DNA from: Centropus unirufus
Taxonomy: Eukaryota; Chordata; Aves; Cuculiformes; Centropidae
Length of the DNA: 64,000 nt
Assembly: GCA_013397695.1 (NCBI GenBank)
Contig: VYZI01000128.1
Span: 32,790 to 96,789 of the forward strand
Reading direction: 5' to 3'
Numbering within the stretch: the first letter of the stretch is position 1; each line of letters begins with the position of its first letter. The position numbers and the translations under genes are program-made. Below the pieces are notes generated by a model. It searched no databases. It saw nothing but the letters and a program-made list of their open reading frames with translations, and had not been told where the DNA came from. This document shows, piece after piece, positions 47,020-58,200 of the stretch.

Positions 47020-50000
47020 GAGCCGCGGCTGGGCGGCTCCGACTGCCTGACGCCGCCGAGACCGGATCAATCCAGGCGCGGGGGCTGCTCGCCTCCCGCA
47101 ACCGGGAGCCCCCGGGCTGGGTCGCCTTCCCCCCCTTCTCCTCGCCGCCCGGCAGCCGGTAACAACTCCTCATCCCTCTCCTGCTCCTCCTTCCCCCCGT
47201 TCCCCGTCTTCGCAGCTCCCTCGGGCGCTCCCCGGGGCTCAGCGCGCTTTCCCGAGGGCTGGGATGCGGGAGGCTTTGCCCTGTTATTCCCAGCATGATG
47301 GCTTCCCTCAGGCAGCCCCGGGGAGACCCGCGCCTGCTTCCCTGCCGCCCGCTCCCGCCTCCAACTTTGTGGGGAGGATCCCGGCGGCGCGGAGAGGCTT
47401 TCCCCTCCGCCTCCAGCCCGGTCCCGGTCCCCGCGAGCCCCGCGGAGCCGAGCCCGGGCGAGTCCCTTCTTTTGTATTTTTTTTGTGTTTTTTCACGAAA
47501 AAATAAAAGCCTCTCGCCTCCTCCCGCGGCCCATCCCTCTCCCTGTCCGGTTGGTTGGGGGTTTTTTTCTTCCTTTCTTCCCGCAGCCCCTTCCCCTCCT
47601 TTTTTTTCTTTTTTTTTAATGACAAATCTCTGCTTGGAGGTCAAGGAAAGTTCACTTAATTTTTTTTTTTCCGTCCCTTTATTAGAAGGTTTGGACGCAT
47701 GAGATTTTTCCCCTCCTCAGTGCAGTTTCTTCGTATGCTCGGGCTCCCCCGTCTTATCCTGAATATAGATCTTTAAAGCTTATTAAAATTTACTGGTGTG
47801 GAAATATTCAGTCATGCATTAGAAAGGATCTGGGCCAAATCCTGGTGTTTTTTTCTTTCTACAAACTGAAGTCAGTGGGAGTTCTGCCCGAGGAAGGGTT
47901 GTTGGGCTTGCTCTTTTGTTAGTAGATGGGTCTGAAGAAGATATGTGTTTTGAGCTTATAGTTTGCTTTTACGGTATGTGAATATTTAGAGATTCACCCG
48001 AAAAATAATTAAGATTTTGGTGTACTGCAGGAAAAAATTAAAAAACAAACGGTGCTCACTGCATGTAAAAAAAGGTAACAGTTTTAGTTACAGGAGGAGA
48101 GGTGTTGTTAGGTCCAGGTGGGGAGGAGAAACGTGTATTTGAGATACAAGCAAACGGAAAAAAGATCATAGTGTGAAATATGTCAGTGTGTAATGGATGT
48201 CAGCACTTCAAGATCCTGCATCCTGAAGCCATACATGCTTAGGAAAAAGCCGTGTTTCAAACACACCGCAGCTGCTTGTGTGCAAAAGAGGGCTGAAAAA
48301 GCTAAAAGAGAAAAACTTTGTTTAATTTTTAGCCCCTTAATCTGTGTGGGTTTTAGCAGCACTCAGGAATCAGACTGAAAATTGGAGCTAGCCCAGCCCC
48401 CAGAGCCCATATTTCTCTGCAGGCGGGTGTCTGTGATTCTGCTGCTCTTCCTGGGGCTGACTCTGCACCTTGTCCTGTCAAACAATGGGAGCAAATCATG
48501 TGAGGGAACCCGCGGTGTAAACACTGACTTAATTTTTTCTTTGACTTGTCAGTAATTACTCTGCTGAATTATGGGATAAGGCTTTGTTAGCTGCGACTGG
48601 TTAATACTCGTTTTATTTTTCCATGGGACTGGAGAGTGGTGCTATGAGGCTTTTTAGAGGTTCTCGTTGGATTTTAGGGCAAGTTTTGAGTGTTTGCTTT
48701 TTTACTGTGACTGGAAGAGCATCACTATGAAAATGAAAGATACCTAGCGGGTTTTTTTGACGTTTTTGCTCTGGTCTTCAGGGTGATATCTTGCAATTTA
48801 CTTCAGGCTGTAAGCAGGCACTTGAGAGAAATTTCCCTTGATTTGGGTGATCCAGAAGGCTTCCACAGCTACAAGAAAGGATCATTTCAAGGCGGGATCA
48901 GGTTTCCCTATGGGTAGGGATTTGTCCTTGCTTCGATTTTGACCCCATCAACTATTGGGTATGTAATCAAATACATTTTTTCCTATCCTGTCCTGTTCTA
49001 CTTGCCTTTTTGTGTACCCTTGAAGATGTGATGATCCAATACATTTGAGGAAAGTGACTGAACAAACAGAAAGAGATCTTTCTCTTTCTGTATAAATATT
49101 AACTATCAAATCCAATGTTTGAAGGCTGATGAGTTTAGTGTTTGCTTTTCCTCTGCAGTTTGGACACAAAATAAAGAGTTGAACATAAAGAAAAGCAATA
49201 CAAAGGTCAGTGGAAGTACCACTTGTGTTTCTGAATACTGGGAAATTATTCAGAGTAAAAGATGAGTTTCTTTGCTTGGTATAAAGATTTAAACCTATAA
49301 AATGAAGGGCTTGCATATTACATTTAGCCAGTGTTTGCTCTACGAAGCCCAAGTTGTGCGTGTAAAATAAAAGCTCATTTGAGTCGTCTTACAAGCCTAA
49401 TGGAGGCATCATCTCAGCTTTATAAATAATGTAAGTTGTGTATAATGTGGAGTCCCCCGAGACTGCAGAGAAAGCATCATTACCAGCCTTTTCAACCTGC
49501 TGGAGATCTTAAATTGATTTACAGCACTGAACTGGTGCAAAATGATACATCAGGATGACACGGGGTCAACCGGTAAAAGTCTATGATGTGAGCCCGTTAG
49601 TTCAGTCATCATAATTAAACCATATTATAAGGGCAGCAAAGCAAGTGTCTGTGACATGTTCTATTGTGCTTCAGATATGGTTGGCTTAAGAATCAAATAA
49701 AGAGAGCGCCGTGTTTATTATTTGAGTTATGCAAAGAGTAGTTGAAATTAAAGTTTGTGGCCCTGTGAAGAATAAATGCTGAACCAATTTAGGTTGACTC
49801 TTAACCTCCTTCTTGCAGTCATTAGCAAGTAAAATAGATGAAGGCATGTGCAGTTTGGAAATGTGTCTGGGGGGAGTGATTGGGAGTGCTTAGCTCTGAA
49901 TTTTATATCTTCTTTCTCAAGCCTCAAAATTAGGGAGACTTTACCTGCAGACTGTGCTGTTGGATATCAAAGGTAAAATGGGCAAAGAAGCTAATGGTCT

Positions 50001-51722
50001 GGTGTGTTTGTTGTTTTTTTTTTCCTAGTATTTTTATCCTACTGAAGTTTGTAATTGCCTGTTGCAATGTTCCCGCAGATGTGAGTTCTTGAATTAGACA
50101 GAACATCTTAGTCATATCTTGAACTATATGACCCAACTTATTTTAGAAGAGAGACTGTAATTTGGAATATGTGTTGGCAGAGGTTGCTCTGCTTTTCTTA
50201 GTGAAGGCAACTGTTCTTCAGATTAGTGTTTCTGCGCTAAATAGCTTTGAAAGTAGCATGCCACAGATAGTAAAACGTATTTTATACTAAACTACTTAGA
50301 TCTTGCTGTTTCTGCTGAGAAAACCACTATGAAGTTTTCCAGGAAGATCCTGCTGAAACTCCTTTTTTATTCCTTCTCTGCTTGGTGATCTGGGAGCTTT
50401 GCATGTGTTAGGGCTTAAACCAACTCTTCATACCTGGATTGGTATGAACTCTGCACTGCATCTCTTGAGCTTCTTCCAGCCAAGAAAGAAATAGCTCTTA
50501 TTTTTAGTTACAAATGTAACAAAAAAAAATAATTTTGAGGTATAAAAGAGAAGCAGAGGAAAATAAATGGTCACTAGTGGTGAGAGATCCATTAGTCTCC
50601 AGGTTTGGCTGCCCCTCTTCAGGATGTGTGTTGGCTCAGGTGCCTTCGGTGTGGCATATAAAAGAATTAAAGCTCGCTTTTGGGTGCAGTGTCTTATAAA
50701 ATGTGGATATGGGGCTCTCGTGCTTGCCGATGCATATAAATAAATGAAACTGCATTATTGAAGAGAGCCATGAAATCTCTGAAAATGAAAATCAGGTTTC
50801 ACAAATTGCTTTACAGTTAATGAAGTGATACTACCTTTTTTCTTTTTAATTTCTGGTTTAGATTTTTATGAGAAACTTGCCCAGTTGTGCTCTCAGAGTG
50901 GGAAAAGATTTGTTTCACTCACAAGGACATTACTTGGTTCTCTCTAGTATCTGCTGACTGATATTCTTCCAGTGGCTTTTGTTCTGTGTATAACAGCATC
51001 TCAAAAAACTTGAATGCACACAAGTCTTAATGAAGATGATATGCGCTTCCTAGAAGCTTACTTTTGAAGTTTACTGAGCAAAGAATTTGAGCTTAAACTA
51101 TAAATACCAAATCGACAAGTGTGGCTTGAAATGCTGGTGACTTAAAGGCTCATCTATGCAGGCACCTTGCTCTTCTGGACTGATTTCTGTGTCAGCTAAG
51201 ATGGAGTAACTTCAGAATGGCATTGAGGATTTTTGTTAGAAGAGCGGTTTGCACTTGAGATAGGAAAGAAGTTGTTTTAAATTGATGCATTTAAAATTGC
51301 TGGTTTCTAATTGAGTTGTATCCACAAAGGTTGTTGTATTACTATTTCCATTACAATGTCACTGTTTTTCCAGGTTCAGAAACACCAGGGGAAATGTTAG
51401 ATTGGGCCTTTTGTGTAGGGCTTTGCAGAGGGTGGGTTCAGGGGTGAGAAGGATGCTTTCAGCTCCTGATGGCTGCCACAAAGATCCCTATCCTCCTCCT
51501 TGCACAAATGTTGATTTGCATCACAGAAGCTTTTCAGTTTTGTGTGTATTTGTGTTGAAGCATCTTTGGTTTTTAACAGGATAGAGAAGCCAAACTTCTC
51601 ATAAAATAAACATGCTAATTTCAAGGAAAATAAAGCATTTTCCAGCATGAGCCCAGATGTTGCAGGATCTCTCCTGGCTTCAGTTCTATGCCTGCATGTG
51701 TTGGCTTTGGAGGTGCCTCAGA

Positions 51723-51782
51723 GTTGAACAGGAACAAAGTTGAATAGGAAATTAGAATAGGAATTAGGAATAGGAAATTAGG
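51723..51782. repeat. Degenerate GAATAGGAAATTA tandem repeat
   Basis: Four imperfect units of 12-16 bases (GTTGAACAGGAACAAA, GTTGAATAGGAAATTA, GAATAGGAATTA, GGAATAGGAAATTA) follow one another. It is a small cryptic minisatellite with no known relation to the other repeats in the window. Confidence 0.85.
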
Positions 51783-53865
51783 CTGTGGGAGGTCAAGTGT
51801 TCAGTGCAGGTAGGCTGGACTCTGCTGAGCTCAAGTGAGCCCATTTTTATTTGTTTTGGGGAAGCAGAGAGGATGTGTGTCGGGTGCTGTGCCACTGGGA
51901 TTGCTATGGTGGAAGGGTTGCACAAGCGTGTGACCACCCGTGATGTCCCTGATAGTGGCACCGTGTGTGATACAGCTGCTGGGTCGAGCCATCATTAAAT
52001 TACAAAAGGTTTTCTTACAAGTACAGATTCCTTTGCTCAGTTGTCCTCTTGTTGGGAGCGTAGTGTCTTGGGAGAAAAGCCAAGTCTTTTCTTGGGCTTG
52101 AAAAAGCCGAGTTTAGATCAAGAGTTGAAGCAGTTTTTTTATCCAGTGCAGGGACCTTGACCAATACAGCTCTTTTGGACACTTGTACAGTTCAGTCCTC
52201 CTAACTTCGTTCTGTAGTCAATATGTCACTTTAATTCCAGTATGGGGTATCTACTCGAGGGAGTGAGAATAGAATCGATGTCACCAGTCTTGCCCATTTT
52301 GTTCTTCCCTCCCCCTTTTCCTAGCATGCACAGGCGAAGTCTGGAGTACAAGGAGGAAAACAAATTATTTTTAAGCATGCCTTTATATAAGCCATTATAT
52401 TTAGGCACTGTTCAAAGCGGTATCATCCAAAGGCAACTATTACGTTGATTTGGCATGTAAGCAAATCATTAATGTGGTTCAGCAGTGATTTCTGAGGCAT
52501 TATTTCATATTTCTGTGCTTGTAAATGGAATGCTCTTCCCAACGTGGCAGCAGATGAGACTGTCTGAATAAGTCAGTATAGACAGTCTGAATTATAGCCC
52601 TTAATGGTATTGAGAAGCATTTAACTTGCAAGTTTTTGTCATTAAAATGCCGATCCACATCAAAGCCATCTATGGAGTATCAATCCAACACTGCGTAACT
52701 TGGAAAGAAGATACCCATGAAAAATATATTACAATGCTGAAGTGATTATAGGCAGGATTCTGGGAGTTTTCACTGTCTCCTTGCTTCTGTCCCCAGCACG
52801 GGTCTAAGAATCATCTCTGCTCTCCAGCTTTGACTGATGGACCTTTTTTATGAACTCACAAGTGTGCTTAGAGCTGAAAATGTATCCTCTTACTACAGAT
52901 TTTGTGCCTGTGTAGAAGTTGGATTTCAGGATTTACAGCGTTGTACTTTCTTCTGCAGAGGTTGCAAGTTGTTCATACTTTTGCTGGCTTTTTTTCCTCA
53001 CTGTTCAATATCGGGAATCAGTGTCTCATTGTGATTTACTGGTGATATTTTTCTTAAATAATTGCAGACTTCTGATTTCAAGGATTTTAAGGCATTGACA
53101 ATAATAGCAGCCTTCTGTCTGGCATAGTGTGATGAAACTGGGCCCTGAGACTCTTAAACTCTGTTCTCTGGTGCGTATGTAGGGTTTTTCATACTTGATA
53201 AATATGCTGTATGTGCATGGGCACATAAATGCCTAAATTAACATTCATTGCTGTTGAAAGTTAAATTATTTGGATCAGATAAAGGTAGGCCAAACCTATA
53301 TGCAGTTGAGAAGGGTCTGTAAATTTGTCAGGGGGTGTGTACGTAATAACTATTTATATATAAATACCTAAATGCTTAAAAGCATGAAATCAATTTTGGT
53401 TAAAGATGAAGTAAATAACTGGCGAATCATGTTGCAACAAATTGTGGCTTCCACTTAAATGTGTTTCTGAGGGCGATAGGCGGAGGAAACATCTACTGTT
53501 TGGTCAGATGCTGTTCATGAGCTGCATATTTGGCTTTATTCTACTGATACGTTTCACCTTTGTGTCTGTTAGGTTTCACTTGGATATTGATGGGAGGGGA
53601 ATTAATGCAATGTCCTTGTTGCCTTGCATTTCTCTTACTAGTAAGGACTTCCATTCAGCTGACATGCTGCGGGCTGAAATGGCTTGTAACGAGCTGTATT
53701 TCCTAAGGCACTGCAAGAGGGCTCTCAAAAATTTTCTCCAAGACAAGTTTAGAAGGGTGTGAGAGGGTGAGTGTGGAATCTTGTGCTATTTCACTCAATG
53801 GTTTAATTCTCTATGGTGTCCCTGTAGATTATAAAGCTGAACAATGGCAAAAATGTACAGGTTGG

Positions 53866-53899
53866 TTTTTTTTTTGTTGTTGTTGTTTGTTGTTTTTTA
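53866..53899. repeat. Poly-T/(GTT)n tract
   Basis: A T run of 10 is followed by four GTT units, TTGTTG and another T run. It is a simple sequence with strong T/G bias on the + strand. Confidence 0.9.
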
Positions 53900-55170
53900 A
53901 GTCTTTGTTCTTCTTTTATTTCTGTTCCTCCCAAGATATTGAAAAACAAACTCTGCTGGTGTTCCAGTACCACAAAATCATTGGCAGAACACCTTTGCTC
54001 ACTGTTAGCCAGTCGTCTTTGTTCCAAGGGGTTCTGAGCTGTGTGGTATAAAACAAGAAAGCTGCCTCCACCTTAGGCCACTGTACCTGCTTAGGAGTAG
54101 AGGTTCTGCTCTCAGGTCCTGAAAAGTTACTAGAACTGCCTCATCAATGAATCACAGTTCTGTTTTATGAAAGGTTTATCTCTTCACATCTCAATACTCC
54201 ATTGGGAAATTTGACATATTTTTGCCACTGTTGTGGTTTCCTGACCAAAATCTACTTTGGGGAGGGTGGTTTTGGTTTGGTTTTATTTTAACCTATGCAG
54301 GACTTTCTCTCTTCAGGTACTTTTACAACCACAAGTTGTCTCATTGTCATTCTTTTTTTTCTGGTGACCTTACTTAATGTGTATTAAAATAAATCCATCC
54401 ATCTTGGCTTTGCAAGGCTGGGAGACAAACAGGAGGTGAACCCAACCAGGCTTAGTCATGGTTGCTTAAGTCATCTGGTGCTGTAGAGTTGAGCATGGCA
54501 TGGAAACCTCTGCACATCAGAATCTTTCAGTAGCCCTCAAGCAGTGAAAAAAATGGTGGAAAAGTGGCTTCTCACCAAGCTGTGGGTGAAGGAGGGTGAC
54601 AGTGATGCGGACAAATGATGGAGCCATACATGAATCCAAACTGCAAGAGTACAAGCAGTGAAGGAGGGATGAGTGAGGCAGCTTGGAAAATTTGCATAGA
54701 GATTATTTCTCATAGTGTTTTCCTTTGCTTTGCTTTCTGCTCTCCCTGATCTGAAATTCTTAAAAAAAATATATAGTAAAATGACAGGCCCTTTAAAATA
54801 GGTCTTGGTGAAGTGGTCAAAATCAGGGAAACAAAGTGATATGGTTGAGATTTTCACCATAGTTTCATATGAGAGTCTATTCTTTATAGGATTCTGGGCA
54901 AATCTGTCCTCTGATGAAATGTGTGGGTTTTTTATTAATATCACTGAATCTATTGGGTTTGTCACTTTAAAAAAGCAGTTCTCTCAGGACTCTGTCCATG
55001 CATGGCTAATACAGCTTGGTCCCTACCTCTATCTCCCAGCACTTGAGGTGAGTTTATGTTTTTGACGAAGCAAGCAGAGTTCTATCCATTTTTCCTCAAC
55101 CGATTATTTTTCTGACATGGAACAAAATCTTTTCAAATGATTAGCAGATGTTTTTTTGGGAACTTCACTG

Positions 55171-55286
55171 AATCACAGGATGGTTGAGATTGTTAGGAAC
55201 CTCTGGAAGCCATCTGGTCCAACTCCTGCTCCAGCAGAGCCACCTAGATCACCCAAGACCATCTCCAGAGAGCTTTTTCTCCAGGT
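55171..55286 (-). mobile_element. CR1 LINE 3' fragment, minus strand
   Basis: The + strand begins AATCACAGGATGGTTGAG and continues with GGAACCTCTGGAAGCCATCT, GGTCCAACTCCTGCTCCAGC, AGAGCCACCTAGATCACCCA and TCTCCAGAGAGCTTTTTCTC. This is the reverse complement of the CR1 3' untranslated end in a subfamily that differs from the copies at 30.1 and 60.9 kb (CATCTGGTCCAACTCCTGCTC type). Only about 115 bases remain, with a small internal deletion compared with the usual TTGGAAGGGACC region. There is no coding content. Confidence 0.92.
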
Positions 55287-58200
55287 CTATGAAAACGGCG
55301 TTATTTTTTCGTCACAGCTATGATGAAAGTAGATTTGAAATTTGCCTCGAACCTTCTCACAGACCTGGCAACATGTAGGTAATAGGGATTATGAAATGCG
55401 TACTGTGATGACACTGGTTTAATTTCAAAAGTGTAGTTTTCCACGAATCTCAAGCACATCCAGAGAGTGTGTTTCCCTACAGTGGGAGGGAGGAGGAGGA
55501 TAAGGGAGACAAAGACTCAACTAGTATGGCTTTAATGATGTCTTACCATAAATCTCCAATGTTCAGGACCAGAGTTTCATCTCCCTTCATGCAGTCTCTT
55601 GGTCTTTCCTCTTGTCATCAGACGATTCTGCCTTTTTATCACTGAGGAGAGGACAGAGAGATACAACAGACTGGTACATCTTCAAGCAGTGTGTCATAGT
55701 GATACATTTCTTAACTCAAAGGAATTAGACTATCTGCAAATTTTATAGATAAACTTTAGGTATTTTCCCTAGCGGCAGAGCTGGAGTGACGTTTTTGCTG
55801 AATTCCCTTTTTAGCTTTCTGCTATGCCAAGGAACTACCCAGACCCTTGGGAATCCAACTGTAATGTTTTGTTTTTTTCTAATTCTGCCTTGCCTTCAGG
55901 CCTCTGAAATTTGCTTCTGTGCAGAAAACATCACCTAAAATAACTGGCATAAACATTCCAGGCCTATTTACTACAATTTACTGCGTTACTATTGCCTTTG
56001 CCCTTGTCCCCACGAGTTTATCAGCTGTGACTCTTGCTCATGGTCAGGCCCGATGCATTTCTTCTGGATTGCGAACTGGGAAGAGCTGAGAGCTGTGAAG
56101 GCTGCTGGCAGGCTGCTCTGGCTGAAGTCTCATATCGCTGAATATAGGCAAACTACCATCCCAGCTTTACCTAGCTTCTCACCTCCCCTGACTTAGGACA
56201 CAAGGGCTCTCCGTCTGCCAGGCCAGCCAGCAGTCAGGGTCATTGGAGCCTAAAGGCTCATGATCACAAGGATCAGTCAGTACTGGTTTCAGCACCAGAA
56301 TTAAAGGTTTCTAGACTGCCAGCTTAAAGATGAGCACTCTGAAGTCTTTGTGTGTTCTTTCTGTGCTTTGGCCTTCAGCCTGGAAGTAAGTAGTCTTGGA
56401 AAGCTTCACGTCCTGGAAGTCCATCCTTGCAGTCTCAGTTAGAGATGTATTTGGAGTCCTTCTGTTCGCCATGCTAGGACAGCTATGACTGTTTTCTACA
56501 GTATCAGGCAGCAGTGGAAAATTTGGGAAGCTTTCTAGCTGTTTTAGGTAGCCTGCTGAGCATGTGGTGTTTGGGAAATACTGTTTTTTGGTGTCTGGGC
56601 TATGAGGCTTGCAGTACTGCAACTTTGTAAAACCTCCTTTTTGGAACTTTAAACTGCTCTTGGAAAATAAATTATGGCGGAATGACAAATAGATTGCTTT
56701 AATTCTGTGTGCAGAATTATATAGGTTGTTAATAAAAACAAGGTTGCAGATGAGGAAAGGGTACTGAGTAATTCTTTGAGGCTTAATACTTCTTCCAAAA
56801 TCATAAAAGCCTTACAGATAACCAGAAGATCAGATAAATAGATCACAGCCATTTACTCATTTTAAAACTTCCGTATTCCCAGTAAGCAATGTAGGAGGAT
56901 ATCTCCCACTTCCTTTCGAGCTATGTGGCTCCCAAGTGCTGTATGAACTATCGATTCCTATCTGTGGGTTGAAGCCTTTGTACAAAACCCTCCAAAGCCT
57001 TGATCTCAGGAATATGAGAAAACAGTTTGGCGTGAGATTCTGCAGATGTTCTGGCACAGGCCCGTGACAGCTGCTTCTACCTCATCCTACAGCTTTTCTG
57101 GATCTCTCTGGCTCCTCACATACGGGTGCCTCCTCATTGCGTGCTTTTAGAAGGGGAAAGGGCTGCCTGCGACTTGTCTGTGCTGGGCCATTCCCTGTTG
57201 GCAGTAGTTGGGAGGCATTTCCATTGGCTGGGATGAGTGTGGTGGTGCTGGCCCACGCCCCAGCGCTCACTGGTGTTTTGGTGCTCTGGCCCTTGCTGCA
57301 GTGGTCATCAGTTCTTGCTCACGGCAAGCTGCCTCTGGCCAAGTGGCTTACTATCCTCTTCCTCCATGGTGTGGAAGTGTTGCCTGGGATAACGGCACGT
57401 TCTCTCACCGAGGTGTCTTGATGCCACGTGGCCAGCAAACGTTCTGTGCTTGTCATCACTTCTCTAGCTTTCTTTGTCTAATGCCTTCCTCTCAATCAGT
57501 AGCTTTTAAGAGCTCTGCTCTCTCCTTGTTGGCCGGAGAAGCTAAGGCTTGGCATGAGGAAGCAGCTTGCCTGAAGGGAATGGGAGCTGTGTCTCCTGGG
57601 CAGCAACCCAGGGGGTTCTGTCGCAGTGGTCCTTTGGCTGATAAGGTTTCACAAGTTCAGGTATGGCACGGAAAAATTGCCCTGATAGCAAATTTAGTCA
57701 CTGACAGTAGACTTTTTGGATTAAAATACTCCTGAGAGCTTTTAGTCTTCACCGGAGAACTGACCATCAGCTGGAAGACTGTTGGTGTCCAACCACAATA
57801 ACGTATGATACTTGTTTTGATTCAAGCGTGCCTGCCAGTTCAAGAGAAAACCAATGCTCCTAATGCCTGCTCTTCAGTTGAACCAAAAATTGTTCCTTTG
57901 GTTCTGTAGAATAATTGTCTGGATGAAAACATTTGTAAAAGTAAGAGACTGTGTAAACGCCTTCGTAGCTGTGTGTCAATAGCTTTATTCTTCCACCAGT
58001 ACAGGTTTTAAAATCGGTGAAATCGGACCCAGTTCTAGGATTACACTGTGGTGTAGCTGAAGGCTGTGCAAGACTTTGTGTGGGCAAGCTCAGACTCGTA
58101 CCTCGTACCTTGTTTGCTGATGTATTTTAAACAGGAACACAATGCTTTCTTGACCTGGTCTCAAGAATATCACTATAAATTTGTGTGTGCCTGTAATATT

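Larger units (their letters stand above)
46421..47480. promoter_or_regulatory. CpG island: promoter/first-exon region
   Basis: GC content and CpG density rise abruptly at about 46,420 and fall again after about 47,480. As an indication, 47,041-47,100 has 8 CpG and 47,401-47,460 has 10 CpG in 60 bases each, while most lines outside have none or one. In vertebrates such an island normally marks the start of a gene. Overlapping frames (191 residues plus at 46475-47050; 243 residues minus at 46913-47644) are explained by GC-rich composition and match no known protein, so the first exon may be untranslated. CCGCCC boxes occur near 47,145 and 47,347. Possible donor sites are CAG|GTAAAG on the minus strand (intron start at 46,483) and a weaker CCG|GTAACA on the plus strand (about 47,160). 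The base skew to the right favours + transcription, so the island may be bidirectional. Confidence 0.85.
47481..55170. other. Noncoding DNA, putative long first intron
   Basis: No recognisable exon. Poly-T and T/G-rich stretches dominate the + strand: in the 120 bases 48,601-48,720 I count T 50, A 22, G 34, C 14. Such T-over-A and G-over-C excess is typical of the non-template strand of vertebrate introns, so this is compatible with a + strand intron starting at the island. The block at about 49,375-49,800 is repeat-free and could be a conserved intronic element. The frame at 53442-53762 (106 residues) matches nothing I know. Confidence 0.5.

Noticed and set aside
46475..47050. 191-residue plus-strand open frame in the CpG island
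   Set aside because: Its end is the translated TG tract (C/V-rich) and the middle is a glutamate run from a purine tract. No recognised family. A first exon remains possible but this frame is not supported.
46913..47644. 243-residue minus-strand open frame in the CpG island
   Set aside because: It is low-complexity (R/G/K-rich, then T/H repeats from the TG tract), overlaps open frames on the other strand and shows no domain. GC-rich DNA has few stop codons, so length alone is not evidence.
57208..57735. 175-residue plus-strand open frame
   Set aside because: It overlaps a second open frame, lies in T/G-rich DNA and has no recognisable motif or codon pattern. It has no visible splice context.
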